Positions 1 to 7,565 are shown, counted from the first letter of the stretch. The stretch: DNA of 11,979 nucleotides from Bryobacteraceae bacterium (GCA_014379815.1 JACMLA010000820.1:1-11979), one strand, 5' to 3'. Numbers and translations are program-made. The notes: generated by a model from the letters alone, not told the origin.

Positions 1-166
1 CGGCCTGATGGCGGCGATTTCTGATGGCAGGTACGCGATGGTGCCCATTCCCGATCCCGGGCTGGGACCCCGTAGCGTTGATGTTTCGACAATGTACGAC
101 ACAGAGCAGTATCGCCCGGAGTTGTCCGGCAGAGAGGGCTTGCCTGTGTTCCTGACCCGGCTGTAA
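1..166 (+). CDS. 6-phosphofructokinase-like protein, C-terminal end (partial, 5' end outside window)
   Basis: Reading frame 2 is open from the window edge to a TAA at 164-166 and gives 54 residues. The tail contains DGRYAMVPIPD, then RSVDVSTMYD, then YRP, and ends GLPVFLTRL. This order (a small-domain strand, a VDV-x-MY-x-x-x-YRP segment and a short hydrophobic end) resembles the C-terminus of the phosphofructokinase family, which phosphorylates fructose 6-phosphate with ATP or pyrophosphate in glycolysis. The catalytic and nucleotide-binding parts lie upstream, so ATP versus PPi use cannot be judged. The methyltransferase gene starts 7 bp after the stop, so the two are probably co-transcribed. 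The family call rests on a short tail recognised from memory and is moderately sure. Confidence 0.6.
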   Translation, partial: GLMAAISDGRYAMVPIPDPGLGPRSVDVSTMYDTEQYRPELSGREGLPVFLTRL

Positions 167-173
167 CGCATAA

Positions 174-818
174 ATGGATCTTCGGAATCTGTTCCGCCAG
201 CGGCGTGAAATTCCGCATGTCAGCTTGCAGGAAATTCGCGACAGTTTCAACGCCGCGGCTTCAGACGAAGATCACTTCCCGTCCACGATCGATCCGCGCA
301 TCTTCCATGTAAGGTTGATCGCCCAGTTTCTCGGTGACATGAACGGCCAGACAATAGCCGACATCGGGTGCGGCAAAGGCCGGTTTGCTCGCGTTTTGAA
401 AGATCAGAATCCGGGTGGTCACTTTATCGCGTTCGATCTGGCTGAGGCGATGCTTCGTTTTGTGCCCAAAGATCTGCGCACATGCTGTGGCTCTATGACT
501 GCTCTGCCTTTTCGCGATGCGGCCTGCGACGCGGCTTATGCAACAGAGTCCCTGGAGCACGCGGTCAAGATTGAAGAGGCAGTCTGTGAACTGTGCCGCA
601 TTGTCAAACCTGGCGGCCGCATCGTGATTATCGACAAAAATGCCGAGAAGTGGGGCAAGCTGAAAACTCCAGCGTGGGAGCGATGGTTCCGCCGCGAGGA
701 ACTGGAAGCCATGCTGCGTCGCCATTGCTCTCACGTTTCCAGCGAGTACATCTCGTACTGGGAGGACGTTCCTCCTGACGGGCTGTTTCTGGCATGGAAA
801 GCGATTCGCAAGGGCTAG
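174..818 (+). CDS. Class I SAM-dependent methyltransferase (Methyltransf_11-like)
   Basis: A 214-residue cytoplasmic protein. Motif I, the glycine-rich SAM-binding loop, is IADIGCGKGRF at about residues 61-71. The acidic residue ending strand beta2 is in FIAFDLAEAML, the motif II/III region is LPFRDAACDAAYATESLEH, and the post-motif VKPGGRIVIIDK lies near 142-153. This is the Rossmann-fold methyltransferase core with little added, so the substrate cannot be read from the sequence. Residues 1-45 form a charged N-terminal extension before the core. The ATG lies 7 bp after the phosphofructokinase-like stop and has no clear Shine-Dalgarno, which fits translation within a polycistronic message. 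Small-molecule, lipid or quinone methylation are all possible. The fold is certain, the role unknown. Confidence 0.85.
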   Translation: MDLRNLFRQRREIPHVSLQEIRDSFNAAASDEDHFPSTIDPRIFHVRLIAQFLGDMNGQTIADIGCGKGRFARVLKDQNPGGHFIAFDLAEAMLRFVPKDLRTCCGSMTALPFRDAACDAAYATESLEHAVKIEEAVCELCRIVKPGGRIVIIDKNAEKWGKLKTPAWERWFRREELEAMLRRHCSHVSSEYISYWEDVPPDGLFLAWKAIRKG

Positions 819-871
819 GGACGACTGGTTTGCAAAGGACTGCTTTGTGCGGGGCGGGTATCCTGTAAAAG

Positions 872-2104
872 ATGTCAGTAACTGAAGTTGTGGAAGCGCA
901 GGGTCACCTGATTGACTCTCACATCATGGAGCGCATCTTCGACACCGTTGTCGAGTTTAGCGGGAAGTTCGAAGTGGAGCGGTTTGAAATTGGCCGCACG
1001 AACGGGGACGCGTCCCAGTTGCGATTGAAGATTGAGACGGAAGAGCCGCGCAATATGCAGCTGTTGCTGGAGGCTCTGGTCAGCCTCGGCTGCACTCCTG
1101 TCGATAGTGGCGACGCGGAACTGCGACAGATAGACCGGGATAAATGCGCCCCGGAAGACTTCTACTCGACCACGAATCACAAGACCCTTGTTCGAATCGA
1201 CGGGCGATGGATTGAAGTGCAGGATCAGCGAATGGACGCTCTGGTCGTCGTGCGCGACGGGCAATCCTGGTGCCGGAAACTGAGGGATATCAAGGCCAGG
1301 GACTCGGTTGTGACAGGCATGCGGGGGATTCGTGTCGTGCCGGAATCGAAAGAGCGGGACCGTTTGGCGTTCTCGTTCATGAGTGGTGGTGTGTCATCAG
1401 AACGTCAGGTCGAAACAGCGGTGCAGCAAACCGCGAATCTGATCCGAAGCGTTCGCGAAGCCGGCCTCAAGGTGATCGTCGTCGCAGGCCCTGTAGTCGT
1501 TCACACAGGGGGCAGCGCGTCCTTATCTAAGCTGATCCGACGCGGCTTCGTGCAAGCTCTGCTGAGCGGGAATGCTTTGGGCGTGCATGATATTGAAGCC
1601 GCGCTACTTGGGACGTCGCTTGGGGTGCGCCTGACGGACGGTCGCCAGGAGGAGCACGGACATCGAAATCACATGCGCGCGATCAACGTGGTCAACAACT
1701 GTACCGACATCCGGGGTGCGGTGGAATCGGGTCGCCTGACTGCGGGCATCATGTATGAGTGTGTGAGAAACAACGTACCGTTTGTGCTTGCCGGAAGCCT
1801 GCGGGACGATGGACCGCTCCCGGACACAATCACCGACATGAACGTCGCGCAGGATCTTTGCGCGCAACATCTGAAGGGCGCGGGCCTGGTGCTTTGCCTG
1901 GGCTCCATGCTGCACTCGATCGCCATCGGGAACATGTCACCAAGCTGGGTGAAAATCGTTTGCGTTGACATTAATCCCGCCGTAGCGACTAAGGTGAGTG
2001 ACAGAGGCACAGGGCAAGCTATCGGAGTCGTCACGGACGTTGGGCTATTTCTGGAACACCTGTGTCAGGCGCTGGTCGAGGATAAGCTGGAGGCCCGCGT
2101 ATGA
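872..2104 (+). CDS. TIGR00300 / LOR-SDH domain protein, probable NAD-dependent ornithine cyclodeaminase
   Basis: A 410-residue protein. Residues about 8-100 (GHLIDSHIMERIFD...) match the LOR/SDH conserved N-terminal domain. The C-terminal part has the family's signature blocks: VVAGPVVVHTGG (203-214), LSGNALGVHDIE (231-242), EHGHRNHMRAIN (261-272), AGIMYEC (291-297), LAGSLRDDGPLPD (306-318), MLHSIAIGNM (346-355) and VCVDINPA (363-370). Characterised relatives are the archaeal ornithine cyclodeaminase and the C-terminal half of cyanobacterial AgrE/ArgZ, which turn ornithine into proline and ammonia. Cyanobacterial proteins carry an N-terminal arginine dihydrolase domain; this one does not, so it is the standalone archaeal-like form. 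Its stop overlaps the queF start as ATGA. Family assignment is strong; activity is inferred from relatives. Older annotations as saccharopine dehydrogenase or lysine-ketoglutarate reductase should be treated with caution. Confidence 0.85.
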   Translation: MSVTEVVEAQGHLIDSHIMERIFDTVVEFSGKFEVERFEIGRTNGDASQLRLKIETEEPRNMQLLLEALVSLGCTPVDSGDAELRQIDRDKCAPEDFYSTTNHKTLVRIDGRWIEVQDQRMDALVVVRDGQSWCRKLRDIKARDSVVTGMRGIRVVPESKERDRLAFSFMSGGVSSERQVETAVQQTANLIRSVREAGLKVIVVAGPVVVHTGGSASLSKLIRRGFVQALLSGNALGVHDIEAALLGTSLGVRLTDGRQEEHGHRNHMRAINVVNNCTDIRGAVESGRLTAGIMYECVRNNVPFVLAGSLRDDGPLPDTITDMNVAQDLCAQHLKGAGLVLCLGSMLHSIAIGNMSPSWVKIVCVDINPAVATKVSDRGTGQAIGVVTDVGLFLEHLCQALVEDKLEARV

Positions 2105-2502
2105 ATGGAGGGTACAGCGACGATCAGGCAACCGCCGGGATCTCTGCCGAGTTACCGGACATTGAGACCTGGCCGAATCACTTCCCGAATTACGAGATCG
2201 AGATTGCGATTCCCGAGTTTACGTCCGTGTGTCCGAAGACTGGAATGCCGGATTTCGGCAAGCTGACGCTGCGCTATATTCCGGGCGAGCGGGCGGTAGA
2301 GTTGAAATCTTTGAAAATGTACATGCTTTCTTACAGAAATCTCGGAATTTTCTATGAAAACGCGGTAAATCGCTTTCTGCGGGACATCGTAAAAGCCTGC
2401 GATCCTGTACGCGCCACCTTAACGGGTGAGTTCACTCCGAGGGGCGGAATCGTCTCCCGCATTACGGTCGGCTATACGAGGGAGCACGGCTACGGCGTCT
2501 GA
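2101..2502 (+). CDS. queF: NADPH-dependent 7-cyano-7-deazaguanine reductase QueF (short, single-domain type)
   Basis: QueF reduces preQ0 (7-cyano-7-deazaguanine) to preQ1 with two NADPH, a late step in making queuosine for the wobble position of GUN-anticodon tRNAs. The 133-residue length is that of the unimodular T-fold form. The active-site segment FTSVCPKTGMPDFG puts the nucleophilic Cys at 44 and the acid Asp at 51, the same seven-residue spacing as Cys55/Asp62 in the Bacillus enzyme. The NADPH-binding QueF motif is seen as VELKSLKMYM (about 66-75), and FYENAVNRFLRDIV and GEFTPRGGI follow as usual. A good Shine-Dalgarno GGAGG at 2089-2093 sits 7 nt before the ATG, inside the previous gene, and the ATGA overlap implies translational coupling. 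No other queuosine gene is in the window. Confidence 0.96.
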   Translation: MNGGYSDDQATAGISAELPDIETWPNHFPNYEIEIAIPEFTSVCPKTGMPDFGKLTLRYIPGERAVELKSLKMYMLSYRNLGIFYENAVNRFLRDIVKACDPVRATLTGEFTPRGGIVSRITVGYTREHGYGV

Positions 2503-2508
2503 TCTGCA

Positions 2509-2516
2509 AGGAGAGG
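2509..2516 (+). promoter_or_regulatory. Candidate ribosome binding site for the coiled-coil methyltransferase
   Basis: The purine-rich AGGAGAGG lies just after the queF stop and 14 nt before the GTG at 2531. The spacing is longer than the usual 5-10 nt, but it is the only anti-SD-like site near any in-frame start. It favours 2531 over the upstream GTG at 2426, which lies inside queF and has no such site. Confidence 0.4.
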
Positions 2517-2530
2517 AATTAGCCGCGATC

Positions 2531-4114
2531 GTGACGGAGATCCGCAACCGCGTCCGTGCCCGGTACCCGGAAGGTGAGGCCCGCGGGCTGGGTATCGCCC
2601 TGCCTGACCTGTTTCCAATAGTGCATGCAAGGGACAGAGCGGAGTCAAAGGTTGCTTCCATCGGATCCGTCAATCCCCGACCTGCAGGGTTCGCCAATGA
2701 CCTGATCCAGTGGGTGAAGCGCACTGTTGCGCGGAGCCTGGGCTGGTTTGTCCGGGACCAGGTAGAATTCAATCGCTCGATCTTATCGGCGCTCGAAGCC
2801 ACTCTGGAGACCCTGAATGAAGTGAATCGGGCTCTCGCTGCTGCAGGGGCAAGGATAGACGATAGCGAGCGCGGGGTCCGCCACGATCTGGAAAGAAACG
2901 TTCGTCAGATAACCGATAAGCTGGATCCATTTCAGGCAAAGCTGGACATTGTTTTTGCGAAAGCGGATCCCGTTCAGGCACGACTCGACATACTGCAGCC
3001 CAGGCTGGAAGATCTCCAGGTAAAGCTGGACCTTGTTCCGCCAATGTTCGAGGCTGTTGAGGCCAGACTCGACTCAGCACAAACGAGACTGGATGCCCAG
3101 CATTGCGAGGTAAAAGAACTCGTCGACATTCGCGCTCACTGGGTGCACTGGCGCGAAGAATGGCAGCAGAAGCTGTTTCAGAATGAGGTGTACTACCTCC
3201 GGGGGCTGTCCGAGTTGCAGGCCCTTCTCGATGTCCGCCTGAGTAAACTCGATGAAGGATACCGGCAATCTCTGCAGTTGCAGCACTCGGAATACGAGCG
3301 GGCGTTGCGTACCGCGACGGATGAGTTACAGCGCAAGTTCTGGGAGGACCTGCAGAAAGTACGCCTTGAATATGAGGCCGTCATTCACCAGGAGTTGCGG
3401 CTCATCCGGCAGCGCGCGCCCAGATCTCATGAGAGCGCTCAGCCAGTTGCTCCGTCGTCACCAGCTTCCAGTGCAACTCCGGCTATGGACTACCAGCGCT
3501 TTGCTGCCCGGTTCCGCGGTTCGGAAGAGTATGTACGCGACCGGCAAAAGTTCTACTTGCCGTGGTTTGAGGGAAGAACCAATGTGCTGGATGTTGGTTG
3601 TGGCCGGGGTGAATTTCTCGAGTTGCTGCGCGACGCCGGTGTCCCTGCAACTGGGCTGGACCTGGACGAAGAATCCGTAGCGATTTGTGTAAGCAAGGGA
3701 CTTCGCGCCGAGACAGGTGACGTTTTCGACTGGCTCGCCCAATTACCGGATGGTCAGTTCGACGGGATCTTCGCGTCCCAAGTGATCGAGCATCTGACAC
3801 CCGAACAGTTACCTGACTTTGTGCGATTATGCATTGCAAAGTTGAGAGTCGGGGGCGTGATCGCGCTGGAAACCCCGAATCCGGAATGTCTGGCAATCTT
3901 TGCCACACACTTCTATCTGGACCCCACGCATCACCGGCCCGTGCCGTCAGCGCTGCTTACTTTCTACTACGAAGAATCCGGGCTCGGCGGAATCGAAGTC
4001 CACCGTTTATCCCCGGCGTCTGAATCAATGCCGTCGATCGAAGAATTGCCAACGGACTTTGCGGAAGCTTTCTTCGGCAGCCTGGACTATTGCGCCATCG
4101 GCAGGAAGCTATAG
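2531..4114 (+). CDS. Large methyltransferase with long N-terminal coiled coil (polysaccharide-cluster type)
   Basis: About 527 residues from the GTG at 2531. The frame stays open upstream to a GTG at 2426, but that would overlap queF by 77 bp. The N-terminus (IRNRVRARYPEG..., then VNPRPAGF and a helical DQVEFNRSILSALEATL segment) leads into a coiled coil with nine exact heptads at residues about 130-192, then more charged helix to about 300. A Pro/Ser/Ala linker (SSPASSATPA) separates this from a class I SAM domain, whose motif I NVLDVGCGRGEFLE starts at residue 351, followed by GLDLDEES, FDGIFASQVIEHL and ETPNPE. Proteins of this build often sit in O-antigen or exopolysaccharide clusters. 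WbdD, a chain terminator, is a loose analogue that couples a methyltransferase to a coiled-coil ruler. No glycosyltransferases are nearby, so the target is a guess. The stop shares CTATAG with the convergent gene. Confidence 0.85.
   Translation: MTEIRNRVRARYPEGEARGLGIALPDLFPIVHARDRAESKVASIGSVNPRPAGFANDLIQWVKRTVARSLGWFVRDQVEFNRSILSALEATLETLNEVNRALAAAGARIDDSERGVRHDLERNVRQITDKLDPFQAKLDIVFAKADPVQARLDILQPRLEDLQVKLDLVPPMFEAVEARLDSAQTRLDAQHCEVKELVDIRAHWVHWREEWQQKLFQNEVYYLRGLSELQALLDVRLSKLDEGYRQSLQLQHSEYERALRTATDELQRKFWEDLQKVRLEYEAVIHQELRLIRQRAPRSHESAQPVAPSSPASSATPAMDYQRFAARFRGSEEYVRDRQKFYLPWFEGRTNVLDVGCGRGEFLELLRDAGVPATGLDLDEESVAICVSKGLRAETGDVFDWLAQLPDGQFDGIFASQVIEHLTPEQLPDFVRLCIAKLRVGGVIALETPNPECLAIFATHFYLDPTHHRPVPSALLTFYYEESGLGGIEVHRLSPASESMPSIEELPTDFAEAFFGSLDYCAIGRKL
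2918..3106 (+). repeat. Nine in-frame 21-nt heptad repeats encoding a coiled coil
   Basis: Starting at the Lys codon at 2918, the protein reads as nine consecutive seven-residue units: KLDPFQA, KLDIVFA, KADPVQA, RLDILQP, RLEDLQV, KLDLVPP, MFEAVEA, RLDSAQT, RLDAQHC. The consensus is [K/R]-L-[D/E]-x-[V/L/F]-Q-x, with hydrophobic residues at positions 2 and 5, the 3-4 spacing of a coiled coil. Register holds across 63 residues without a skip. The nucleotide copies have diverged at third positions, so this is an old repeat under protein-level selection rather than a recent slippage product. Confidence 0.75.
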
Positions 4115-5287
4115 TGCCTGCTCCAGATCGGCGATGATATCGTCCACTGCTTCGATTCCTGCGGAAACACGGACCAGATTGTCCCTGATACCCATGCGCT
4201 CCCGCTGTTTGGCACTCACATCCCGATGAGACGCCATCGCCGGGTACAGGATGAGCGAATGCACGTCGCCCAAAGAGGTTCCCCGAACAATCAGTTTCAG
4301 CCGGTCCATGAACTCGAACACGTTCTGCCGTGTGACGGCGTTCTTTAGCTCGAAGCTGACGATGGCACCGTACAGGTCCCTGGGGAACATCCGGCTAATC
4401 GTTGCTGCATCCGGGTGACTCGCATCTGCCGGAAAGTAGACCCTGTCGACTGCCGGGTGCGAGGACAGCCATGAAGCAATCCGACAGGCGTTGCGGCACT
4501 GTCGTTCCATTCGCAGTGGGAATGTCTTGATTCCGCGCATCGTGAGATACCCCTCGAAGGGTCCGATACCCGGGCCGAAAGTTTTCCCAAGTTGCCGCAC
4601 AACTGGCAGATGCTCCTCATCGCAGATCACCGCGCCACCCAGAACGTCGCCGTGACCTGAAAGAAACTTAGTCAGGCTTTCGACGACGAGGTTGGCTCCG
4701 AGTTCCAGAGGCCGCACCAGCAAAGGCGTCGCGAACGTGTTGTCGACAACAAGCGCTGCTCCACAGCCATGGGCAATGGAAGCAAGCTCGTCGATCTGAC
4801 CTACACGAAGCAGCGGGTTCGAGATCGTCTCGAGGAATATACAGCCGGGCTTCTCCTCCGCGGCGGCGTTGCGCACTGACTCGAGGTCGCAGATGTCGAC
4901 GAATCGGACCTCAACTCCAAATGCCCCAAGTACCTGCATCAGCAGCTTGATGGAAGCGCCATACAACGCATTCGACGCGAGCACGAACTTGCGGCGATCC
5001 AGCAGTGCGGCCATCAGGGCAACCTGCACGGCCATCATTCCTGAGGAGCATGCGAGAGCGCCGGCACCTCCCTCCAGAGCCACGAGTAACTCTTCCAGGG
5101 CAGCGTTGGTGGGGTTGCTGTAACGCGAGTAGGATTCGCCAGGAATCTCCTCCGCGAATACCTTGTCGAGATCGTCCGTTGTCTCGTAAAAATAGGTGGA
5201 AGCCAGCGATATCGGGGTAGTGGACGCGATATAGGCAGCCGGCTTTTTGCGGTCGCCTGCATGCACCGCTCTGGTATCGATCTTCAT
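4109..5287 (-). CDS. Cys/Met metabolism PLP-dependent enzyme (cystathionine gamma-synthase/lyase family)
   Basis: A 392-residue fold-type I PLP enzyme acting in transsulfuration or related sulfur amino-acid chemistry. Seen in order: the N-terminal TRAVHAGD, the phosphate-binding YSRYSNPT (53-60) contributed to the neighbouring subunit, ACSSGMMAV (79-87), the ring-stacking Tyr109 in ALYG, Asp182 in VVDNTFATP that binds the pyridine nitrogen, the Schiff-base Lys207 in ESLTKFLSGHGD, and SLGDVHSL near the C-terminus. The Cys that usually follows the stacking Tyr in methionine gamma-lyases (LYGC) is Ala here, so that activity is not favoured. Cystathionine gamma-synthase, gamma-lyase or an O-acylhomoserine sulfhydrylase remain possible. 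Its ATG overlaps the cysS stop (ATGA), so it is translated from the cysS message. It converges on the coiled-coil methyltransferase. Confidence 0.9.
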   Translation of the reverse strand: MKIDTRAVHAGDRKKPAAYIASTTPISLASTYFYETTDDLDKVFAEEIPGESYSRYSNPTNAALEELLVALEGGAGALACSSGMMAVQVALMAALLDRRKFVLASNALYGASIKLLMQVLGAFGVEVRFVDICDLESVRNAAAEEKPGCIFLETISNPLLRVGQIDELASIAHGCGAALVVDNTFATPLLVRPLELGANLVVESLTKFLSGHGDVLGGAVICDEEHLPVVRQLGKTFGPGIGPFEGYLTMRGIKTFPLRMERQCRNACRIASWLSSHPAVDRVYFPADASHPDAATISRMFPRDLYGAIVSFELKNAVTRQNVFEFMDRLKLIVRGTSLGDVHSLILYPAMASHRDVSAKQRERMGIRDNLVRVSAGIEAVDDIIADLEQAL

Positions 5288-6681
5288 TTTCGTTTCCAGC
5301 GCACTCCTTCTTTGGTGTCCTCGAGAATGACGCCCCGTTCCAGCAAATAGGCTCGGATTTCGTCCGACCGCTTGAACATTTTAGTTCGCCTGGCTTCCTG
5401 ACGCTCTGCAATCAGCGTCTCTATTTCCTCCGCCGTTATGTCGGTAGCGGACGTGCCCGGACGTAACACGTCGAACACGCTGTCGAAAAGGGACAGCACC
5501 GCATTGGCTTCCGATACATCGCCTGCCCGAAACTCGCCGGAGTCCATCGCGGAGTTCAATTCCCGGATGTACTCAAAGATAGCGGCGAATGCTTCCGCAC
5601 TGTTCAGATCTTCGTCGAGGCTGGCTTCAAATGCCGCACGTGCCGCGGCGGAACGCTCCCGCACGGCCGGTGTCTCGCCCGGTGCAAATGAATCGGTAAG
5701 ACGAAGCTGAAAATTCCGCATACGATCGATCGCGGTAGCTGCGGCCTTGAGCCCGTCAAAGGTAAAGTTCAGCTTCTTGCGGTACGGTACGGAAGTCAGC
5801 AGGTAGCGGATCACTTCGGGAGCATAGCCCTGCTGGACCAGATCCCGCAAGGTAAAGAAGTTGCCGAGGGATTTCGACATTTTCTGGCCCTCAACGATGA
5901 GGTGCTCCGCATGAAGCCAGTACCTGACGAATGGTTTTCCGGTGATGGCCTCAGACTGAGCGATCTCGTTCTCATGATGCGGAAACGACAGATCTACTCC
6001 GCCAGTATGGATATCGAGCGTCTCGCCCAGGTACTTCATTGCCATCGCCGAGCATTCGATGTGCCAGCCTGGACGCCCTTCACCAATAGGGGTGTCCCAA
6101 AAGAACTCGTTATCTTTCCGGGCTTTCCACAACACAAAGTCGCGCGCATCGGCTTTGTCGTATTCGTCCACATCTACCCGGGCACCGGCTTTCATGCCCT
6201 CGAAATCGAGGTGCGAAAGTTTTCCGTAGGTAGGGAACTTTGCGATGCGGTAGTACACAGAGCCGTCGCTGATGTATGTGAAGCCTTTGTCTTGCAATGT
6301 CTCAATTGCTGAGACCATCTCCGGAATGTGTTCGGTAGCGCGGACCAGACGCTCCGGACGCTCCAGGCGCAGAGTATCGATATCCTCAAGAAAAGCCTTC
6401 TCGTAAACCTCGGTGTATTCCCGCAATGCCTTACCTTGTTGCATGGCACTGCGGATGATCTTGTCCTCCACGTCTGTGATATTCATCACGTGGTCGAGAG
6501 TGTAGCCCCGGTACCGGAGCCACCGGCGCAAAATGTCCTGGAAGGCAAACGTCCTCAGGTTGCCGATATGGACGTAGTTGTAAACCGTTGGCCCGCACGT
6601 ATACATGCGCACGGTCTTGCCGTCCAACGGGGTAAACTGTTCCAGCTGTTGCGTGAGAGTGTTATAGAAGCGCAAAGCCAT
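5284..6681 (-). CDS. cysS: Cysteinyl-tRNA synthetase
   Basis: CysS charges tRNA-Cys with cysteine in the cytoplasm. The 465-residue length is normal. The class I HIGH box is HIGN (38-41) within CGPTVYNYVHIGN and the KMSKS loop is at 267-271. The zinc ligands that select cysteine are present: Cys29, Cys210 (WHIECSAM), His235 and Glu239 (FPHHENEI), each one position later than in the E. coli enzyme. The C-terminal anticodon-binding part ends DEIRAYLLERGVILEDTKEGVRWKRK in pieces typical of the family. It is the first gene of a two-gene minus-strand unit with the sulfur PLP enzyme, linked by ATGA. No good Shine-Dalgarno precedes the ATG. The gene diverges from the ThuA gene across 54 bp. Confidence 0.98.
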   Translation of the reverse strand: MALRFYNTLTQQLEQFTPLDGKTVRMYTCGPTVYNYVHIGNLRTFAFQDILRRWLRYRGYTLDHVMNITDVEDKIIRSAMQQGKALREYTEVYEKAFLEDIDTLRLERPERLVRATEHIPEMVSAIETLQDKGFTYISDGSVYYRIAKFPTYGKLSHLDFEGMKAGARVDVDEYDKADARDFVLWKARKDNEFFWDTPIGEGRPGWHIECSAMAMKYLGETLDIHTGGVDLSFPHHENEIAQSEAITGKPFVRYWLHAEHLIVEGQKMSKSLGNFFTLRDLVQQGYAPEVIRYLLTSVPYRKKLNFTFDGLKAAATAIDRMRNFQLRLTDSFAPGETPAVRERSAAARAAFEASLDEDLNSAEAFAAIFEYIRELNSAMDSGEFRAGDVSEANAVLSLFDSVFDVLRPGTSATDITAEEIETLIAERQEARRTKMFKRSDEIRAYLLERGVILEDTKEGVRWKRK

Positions 6682-6735
6682 AGATACGGGCGATCAGTTC
6701 AGTGTATCGTGGCGGTATAGAATTAGGACAAAATC
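6682..6735. promoter_or_regulatory. Divergent intergenic region between cysS and the ThuA gene
   Basis: This 54 bp gap must hold the start signals for both directions. On the plus strand TATAGAAT at 6716-6723 is a possible -10, and AGGA at 6725-6728 sits 7 nt before the ThuA ATG, a usable Shine-Dalgarno. A TATAGA -10 there would leave almost no leader, so the two cannot easily serve the same transcript, and no convincing -35 is seen. On the minus strand nothing stands out. Confidence 0.3.
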
Positions 6736-7557
6736 ATGAAGCTTCTCAGCCTCATCGTCGCAGCAACTTTCCTGGCGGCGCCTGCTTTCGGGCAGCAGCC
6801 GAACCAGCCTCAGAAACGCAAAAGGGTCCTCGCCATCGGGGAGGTAAAAGGCTTCCAGCATGACTCAGTCAGCCATGCACTGGCCAGCGTGGAGCGCTGG
6901 GGCAAAGAAACGGGGCTGTGGGACACCTACATACGCACCGATTCTCAGCTGCTCACCAAGGCTAAGATTCCTGCCGGCAACGCGCGCAATCTGGATTTCT
7001 TCGATGCGGTTATCTTTTACACCACCGGAGAGTTGCCGCTTAGCGACGAGCAGAAAAGCGCGCTGATGTCATTCATCAAAGAGGATGGCAAAGGCTTTAT
7101 AGGAGTGCACTCCGCAACAGATACGTTTTACCAGTGGCCTGAGTACGGCGAGATGATCGGGGGATGGTTTGATGGACATCCGTGGAATACGTTCGAAGCT
7201 CCGGTCCTGGTAGAAGATAAGAACTTCCCAGCAACAAAGCACATGCCGAATTCGTTCGTGTTGCGGGACGAGATCTATCAGTTCAAGAGCTGGTCACGGG
7301 AGAACGTCCGTGTGCTAATGCGTCTGGACGCAAGTAAGCTGGACTTGCAAAAACCGGCCGTGCGCCGCGCCGATCAGGACTTCGCCGTAACCTGGGTGAA
7401 GTCGTACGGCAAGGGACGGGTCTTCTATTCCACTCTCGGCCACGTCGAAGAGGTTTACGAGAATCCTTTGATACGGCAGATGTATATCGAGGGCATCAAG
7501 TGGGCCCTCGGCCTGGTTGAAGGCGATACGAAGTCGCACCCGAAAACGACCGATTGA
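6736..7557 (+). CDS. Secreted ThuA-domain protein
   Basis: A 273-residue protein with a Sec signal peptide (Lys2, hydrophobic LLSLIVAATFLAAPA, probable cleavage at AFG-QQ near residue 19), so the mature protein is probably periplasmic. The rest is a ThuA-like class I glutamine-amidotransferase-fold domain: RVLAIGEVKGFQHDS (30-44), the core GKGFIGVHSATDTFY (118-132), IGGWFDGHPW (141-150) and the late GKGRVFYSTLGH (225-236). ThuA is named for trehalose utilisation in Sinorhizobium, but most members have no defined reaction and occur near sugar-degrading genes. It is followed, with a stop at 7557, by the Tat-exported PIG-L protein, so both may serve outside the cytoplasm on carbohydrate. Family is sure, substrate unknown. 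Confidence 0.92.
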   Translation: MKLLSLIVAATFLAAPAFGQQPNQPQKRKRVLAIGEVKGFQHDSVSHALASVERWGKETGLWDTYIRTDSQLLTKAKIPAGNARNLDFFDAVIFYTTGELPLSDEQKSALMSFIKEDGKGFIGVHSATDTFYQWPEYGEMIGGWFDGHPWNTFEAPVLVEDKNFPATKHMPNSFVLRDEIYQFKSWSRENVRVLMRLDASKLDLQKPAVRRADQDFAVTWVKSYGKGRVFYSTLGHVEEVYENPLIRQMYIEGIKWALGLVEGDTKSHPKTTD

Positions 7558-7565
7558 GCGTGCAC

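Noticed and set aside
261..734. A 157-codon open frame on the minus strand
   Set aside because: It is antisense to the first methyltransferase, with no family resemblance or ribosome site.
819..871. A promoter in the 53-bp gap before the ornithine cyclodeaminase gene
   Set aside because: TTGCAA at 830 and TATCCT at 859 are 23 bp apart, too far for a standard promoter, and no better pair was found.
3252..3680. A 142-codon open frame in another plus-strand frame of the methyltransferase
   Set aside because: Its Arg/Ser/Cys-rich translation is typical of an out-of-frame reading of GC-rich coding DNA, and the overlapping frame has the SAM motifs.
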